A stretch of 64,000 bases of DNA from CAZMNY01 sp964567745 (GTDB lineage Bacteria; Planctomycetota; Planctomycetia; Pirellulales; Pirellulaceae), in the NCBI GenBank assembly GCA_964567745.1, contig CAZMNY010000045.1, positions 3,241 through 67,240 of the forward strand. The letters run 5' to 3'. Position numbers and translations under genes: made by a program. Positions 61,009 to 64,000 of the stretch are shown here, piece by piece; position 1 is the first letter of the stretch; each line of letters begins with the position of its first letter. The notes under the pieces were generated by a model. It did not search any database. It was given only the letters and a program-made list of their open reading frames with translations, and was not told the DNA's origin.

Positions 61009-62607
61009 CTACTGACTTTCAGGCAACTCCGTAACGGTGAACAGTTGTTTCTGGGTTAAATAGTTCGTAGAGTCCTGCGCGGACAAGTTGTCTTGATCGA
61101 CTCCCTCTTTCAATTCAAGACTCTGTTCCGCATCAAGTTCACGTTTCGATTCGGCCTCATCGTTGAGTATTTCCAACATGTGAGACTCGAACGGCTTGAG
61201 TCCCGCAATCAGTTCGCCCATCCAAACACAGACGCTGTCGCCATGGCAGGCCCCTGTGATTTGCAAACGGCCAACGGTTGCTTTCCCAGAGAGCAAGGGG
61301 ATTTCCGATCGCCACAACGTGGATTCTGGCGGGTGTTGCTTGCGTTTCCAAACGGCGTGATATTCTTCTTCTATTGCGGGCATCGTGACGTTGAGTTGAA
61401 TGGCGCTCAGATCAAAACGCTCTGCGAACCGAGTCAACGTCTCCCATAACTCCTCCCACTGTCGATTGCCTTGCACATGGGTCAACAGTTGCGTTTGTTG
61501 GCGAGAGCGGCGTTTGGCCGATGGCAGCAGCGATCGGACAAAATGCTTCGCTCGCTTATCGAGCAGCGAGAGTTCGTGGTGTCCGAAGACGCGAGCTGCA
61601 ACCAGGGTGCCAAAGACGACAAAGGTGGCACCAACGGCCAAGGATTCGTTGTGCATATAGACGCTGATCACAGCGCCGACCGAGGTGACTAGGCAGAGAA
61701 TCGCGATCACGCCGACTTTGCTCCAACCCTCAAAACCGCGACGATGAACGAGATGGTGCAAGTGCCCGCGATCGGTCGTGTAAATGCTCCGCCCTGTCAG
61801 GCGCCGCCGCAAGATGGCCATTCCGACATCGAAGATTGGGATGGCGAGCAGTGCAGTTGGCGCGGCGAGGGCGACTGTGGCTGGTCCCTTGAGCGAACTG
61901 CGAATGGCCAACATGCCGATGACCAAACCAATCAACATGCTGCCGGCGTCACCTAGAAAAATACTCGCCGGGGGTCGGTTGTAAACGAGAAAACCCGTCA
62001 ACGCGCCGGCCAATGCAAGAGCCAAGAAGGCCTCCGTCCGATGCCCCGTCATTACCGCAATTGTGCCAATCGAAACGCTCAGTACAATCCCCACACTCGT
62101 CGCCAAACCGTCAGCTCCGTCGAGCAGGTTGAGTGCGTTGATTGCGCCCAACAGCCAAAACAGCGTGAACGGAACGGCCAGCAACCCCAACTCCAGTTCG
62201 AACCCAAATAGACTCAGTTTCTCGATCCACAGACCGGAAACGAGCCAACATTCTGCAGCCAACAGTTGCCCAAAAAGCTTCTGGCGACCTCGCAAACCAA
62301 AACGGTCGTCGAGCAGGCCCACCGCGCAAATGATCAGCGCTGAAGAGGCTCCGCCAATTAAGAACCAAGAATCGTCAACGAGGGTCGCACGCTGGGATCG
62401 GGAGAAGACGAGCGTAAAGGCAACCGTCCCCAGAAAAGCCAGCAAGATAGCCACCCCGCCACCCAGCGCGGTCACTCGATCATGCAATTTCCGATGGTTG
62501 TCCGGGCGGTCAACGACGTCCCACCGCAAAGCCAACTTGCGAATCAAGGGCGTGAGCACCAAACAAGCGACAACCGCCGTCGCATAGGTCGTAAACAACA
62601 ATCTCAT
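61009..62607 (-). CDS. WecA/MraY-type glycosyl-1-phosphate transferase with C-terminal extension
   Basis: 532 residues. Multi-pass membrane enzyme: DRVTALGGGVAILLAFLGTV, the Mg-binding GLLDDRFGLRGRQKLFGQL, NLLDGADGLATSVGIVLSVS, SIFLGDAGSMLIGLVIGMLA and RGHLHHLVHRRG (the His-rich loop). It joins UDP-HexNAc to undecaprenyl phosphate, starting O-antigen, teichoic acid or exopolysaccharide synthesis. After about 340 a soluble tail of about 190 residues (RSRQQTQLLTHVQGNRQWEE onward) is added; no known domain. Pairs with the NusG-like gene. Confidence 0.88.
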   Translation of the reverse strand: MRLLFTTYATAVVACLVLTPLIRKLALRWDVVDRPDNHRKLHDRVTALGGGVAILLAFLGTVAFTLVFSRSQRATLVDDSWFLIGGASSALIICAVGLLDDRFGLRGRQKLFGQLLAAECWLVSGLWIEKLSLFGFELELGLLAVPFTLFWLLGAINALNLLDGADGLATSVGIVLSVSIGTIAVMTGHRTEAFLALALAGALTGFLVYNRPPASIFLGDAGSMLIGLVIGMLAIRSSLKGPATVALAAPTALLAIPIFDVGMAILRRRLTGRSIYTTDRGHLHHLVHRRGFEGWSKVGVIAILCLVTSVGAVISVYMHNESLAVGATFVVFGTLVAARVFGHHELSLLDKRAKHFVRSLLPSAKRRSRQQTQLLTHVQGNRQWEELWETLTRFAERFDLSAIQLNVTMPAIEEEYHAVWKRKQHPPESTLWRSEIPLLSGKATVGRLQITGACHGDSVCVWMGELIAGLKPFESHMLEILNDEAESKRELDAEQSLELKEGVDQDNLSAQDSTNYLTQKQLFTVTELPESQ

Positions 62608-62678
62608 CTGTGCTTTAGTTCCATGTTGGTCCCAGCCTATATCCAGTTCAATGGGTGTGAGTTTGCTTGCAACGGCGG

Positions 62679-63662
62679 TTACGTCGATTGGTGTTCATGA
62701 GCGGCCCAGGCAGCCGCGCCGAGGACGCTGGCGTCATCCCCTAACTTGGCGACACGTACTTCGAATGCCTTGGAAAATGACGGTAATACTGTCTCGCGAA
62801 TACCTCGCTCAACCTCACTAACAAATAGCTTCGGCATTGCCTCAACCAGACCTCCGCCGAGAACAACAACGTCAGGCAGAAGCAACGTAACGACGGAAGC
62901 GGTGGCGACTCCAATTGCATGGGCGGCGTTTCGCGTAATTTGCTCCACAGCCTCGTCGCCATTCTCAATCGAATCAGCAAGAGATCCGCTGCGAATATCG
63001 GCGACCGTTGTGCCGTAACGCTTCATTAGCCATGGCGCCTGGCCTCGAAACGCGGCTTTGGCCGCTTCCGCAGAAATCGCCAACCGACTCGCGACCGTTT
63101 CCAAGCAACCGCGCCGACCGCAGCCGCAATGCGCTCCTTGGGGGTCACTTTGAATGTGCCCGATCTCCATGCACGAATGGTCAGCACCGTGGACGATGCC
63201 GCCAGAGTAGACACATCCGCCGCCGATTCCCGTGCCCGGGAAAACTCCAAATACCGTGCGGCCATTCTTGCCTGCGCCAAATCGGTATTCACCATACACA
63301 CCAGCATCAACGTCATTTAAGACAGCAGCCGTGCAGTTGAATTCCTTGTTGATCGCAGCCGCCAACTTGACATTGGTCCAGCCTAGATTTACCGCCTCGA
63401 GAATAATCCCGCGTTCCATATCAATTGGCGAAGGGCACCCGACCCCCACGCTCAACAACTGACTCGGATCGGCGTCCACCTCGTTCAGCACGTCGTGAAT
63501 CGAGCTGAGCATTCGGGCGACGCCGTTTTCGACGCCGTCGTACCCCTTGGTCTTGCGTCTTCGCTGGGCAACTTTCTTGAATTCAGCATCGTAGAGAACG
63601 GCGAGCATTTTGGTGCCGCCTAAGTCGAAGCCGATGCGGTACTTCGTCCTTTTGTCATTCAT
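62679..63662 (-). CDS. ROK-family sugar kinase
   Basis: 327 residues. ATP-binding GFDLGGTKMLAVLYD, catalytic and sugar contacts in FGVFPGTGIGGGCVYSGGIV, and the zinc/ROK signature CMEIGHIQSDPQGAHCGCGR-RGCLETVAS. Phosphorylates glucose or N-acetyl sugars with ATP, or serves as a repressor in other members (no HTH domain is present here, so kinase). Same strand as and close to the polysaccharide genes, consistent with sugar-phosphate supply. Confidence 0.93.
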   Translation of the reverse strand: MNDKRTKYRIGFDLGGTKMLAVLYDAEFKKVAQRRRKTKGYDGVENGVARMLSSIHDVLNEVDADPSQLLSVGVGCPSPIDMERGIILEAVNLGWTNVKLAAAINKEFNCTAAVLNDVDAGVYGEYRFGAGKNGRTVFGVFPGTGIGGGCVYSGGIVHGADHSCMEIGHIQSDPQGAHCGCGRRGCLETVASRLAISAEAAKAAFRGQAPWLMKRYGTTVADIRSGSLADSIENGDEAVEQITRNAAHAIGVATASVVTLLLPDVVVLGGGLVEAMPKLFVSEVERGIRETVLPSFSKAFEVRVAKLGDDASVLGAAAWAAHEHQST

Positions 63663-63832
63663 GAACGACTTCCACTCCGCTCTCTCTCAATCGCACGGTT
63701 TCATTATCCATCAGAATGCCAGAGCCGCCCGGCTGGGCGTACCAGTCGCATGCTGTCCAAAGCGGCTGTTCGCCGTCCGCAAGACAGCGGTTAAGCTGAG
63801 TCGTTGTTGCGCGGAGTTGAGTTGTGGCGGGC

Positions 63833-64000
63833 TTAGCCATCCGAGCCGCCATCGCTGTCAGCGTCACTGTCAGCATCTGAGTCAGCGTCACTGTCAGCGT
63901 CCGAGTTCGCGTCACTGTCAGCGTCGGAGTCTGCGTCACTGTCAGCGTCGGAGTCTGCGTCACTGTCTGCATCCGAGCCGGCGTCGCTCGCAGCATCCGA
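63833..64000 (-). CDS. C-terminal Ser-Asp-Ala-Asp repeat of a large protein, runs off the window
   Basis: The minus-strand frame read from the window edge gives SDAASDAGSDADSDADSDAD and continues with the same pattern for about 50 residues to SDGGSDG and a TAA at 63833-63835. The DNA is made of repeating GACTCCGACGCTGACAGTGA units. Highly acidic serine/aspartate repeats occur in large surface or calcium-binding proteins (spacers or biofilm adhesins). The rest lies to the right. Another frame on the same strand is a shadow (TVTLT repeats). Confidence 0.6.
   Translation of the reverse strand, partial: SDAASDAGSDADSDADSDADSDADSDADSDANSDADSDADSDADSDADSDGGSDG

Noticed and set aside
63840..63990. 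Possible CRISPR array (short repeats at the right end)
   Set aside because: The repeats are contiguous codon repeats without spacers.
63655..63996. Frame reading TVTLT/TPTLTVT repeats at the right edge
   Set aside because: Alternative frame of the SDAD-coding repeat; the acidic frame fits a known type of protein repeat and runs off the edge.
1..64000. tRNA and rRNA genes
   Set aside because: No cloverleaf with a TTCGA arm or rRNA stretch was recognised by eye; a covariance search would be decisive.

Overview
The window looks like a chromosomal segment from a planctomycete, most likely of the Pirellulales. The signs are a DUF1559 pseudopilin-like protein, a periplasmic sulfatase beside an SGNH-hydrolase/DUF1080 fusion, a CehA/McbA-type metallohydrolase, small membrane proteins opening with 'NPFES/NPYQTP' motifs, a small 'CILPIYSGDP' lipoprotein and many secreted proteins of unknown function. 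Assignment is by recognition of families only; no search was run.

The most striking region is about 5.8-14.4 kb, read here as a chromosomal integron. On the + strand at 13.2-14.4 kb lies a tyrosine recombinase of the IntI type, broken by one inserted base and one in-frame TAG. To its left, all cassette-like genes run on the minus strand, away from intI. They are separated by imperfect palindromes of about 84-130 bp with GTTA/TAAC ends and arms resembling 'TGCACCGGAGC' that carry unpaired bases, as expected of attC sites. At least six such sites and one truncated one are visible. Several cassette genes end with their stop codon inside the attC core. Cargo: a zinc-ribbon membrane peptide, a TPR-like protein, a DUF4177 protein, a DUF4190-like membrane protein, small unknown proteins, a PNPOx-family flavoprotein and a frameshifted DUF1569 protein. 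A damaged IS91-family (HUH) element, in which the start of an integrase is fused to the transposase core, sits inside the array.

Layout elsewhere. 0-5.3 kb: partial transglutaminase-like protein, amidohydrolase, secreted subtilase-PDZ protein. 15-18 kb: SGNH/DUF1080 gene and sulfatase, an apparent polysaccharide-degradation pair. 18.7-25.3 kb: DUF1559 protein, LRR lipoprotein, SGNH-TPR protein, alpha/beta hydrolase. 25.6-31.2 kb: rimO, pgsA, CPBP protease, Gfo/Idh/MocA oxidoreductase, Rieske protein, GNAT acetyltransferase. 31.4-38 kb: CehA/McbA protein, acpS (with an Asp to Lys change), trpS, pyrD, small lipoprotein, HU protein. 38.5-45.2 kb: YkgJ-type cysteine cluster protein, then a five-gene minus-strand operon (FAD/4Fe-4S oxidoreductase, moaD, moaE, moaA, cysteine desulfurase) with overlapping ends. 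45-52.9 kb: membrane proteins, folE, dcd, DUF309, DUF4139-like and Lon-N proteins. 53-60 kb: a decayed PAS sensor kinase, M20 peptidase, cupredoxin-like protein, DUF4405 protein, esterase and a frameshifted secreted protein. 60-64 kb: NusG-like antiterminator, WecA/MraY-type transferase and ROK kinase, suggesting the edge of a polysaccharide locus, then the Ser-Asp-Ala-Asp repeat end of a protein that runs off the right edge.

Three small elements of about 108 bp with GTGC..GCAC inverted ends, each inserted at CTAG (23.2, 47.6, 56.9 kb), look like MITEs of an IS630-type transposon.
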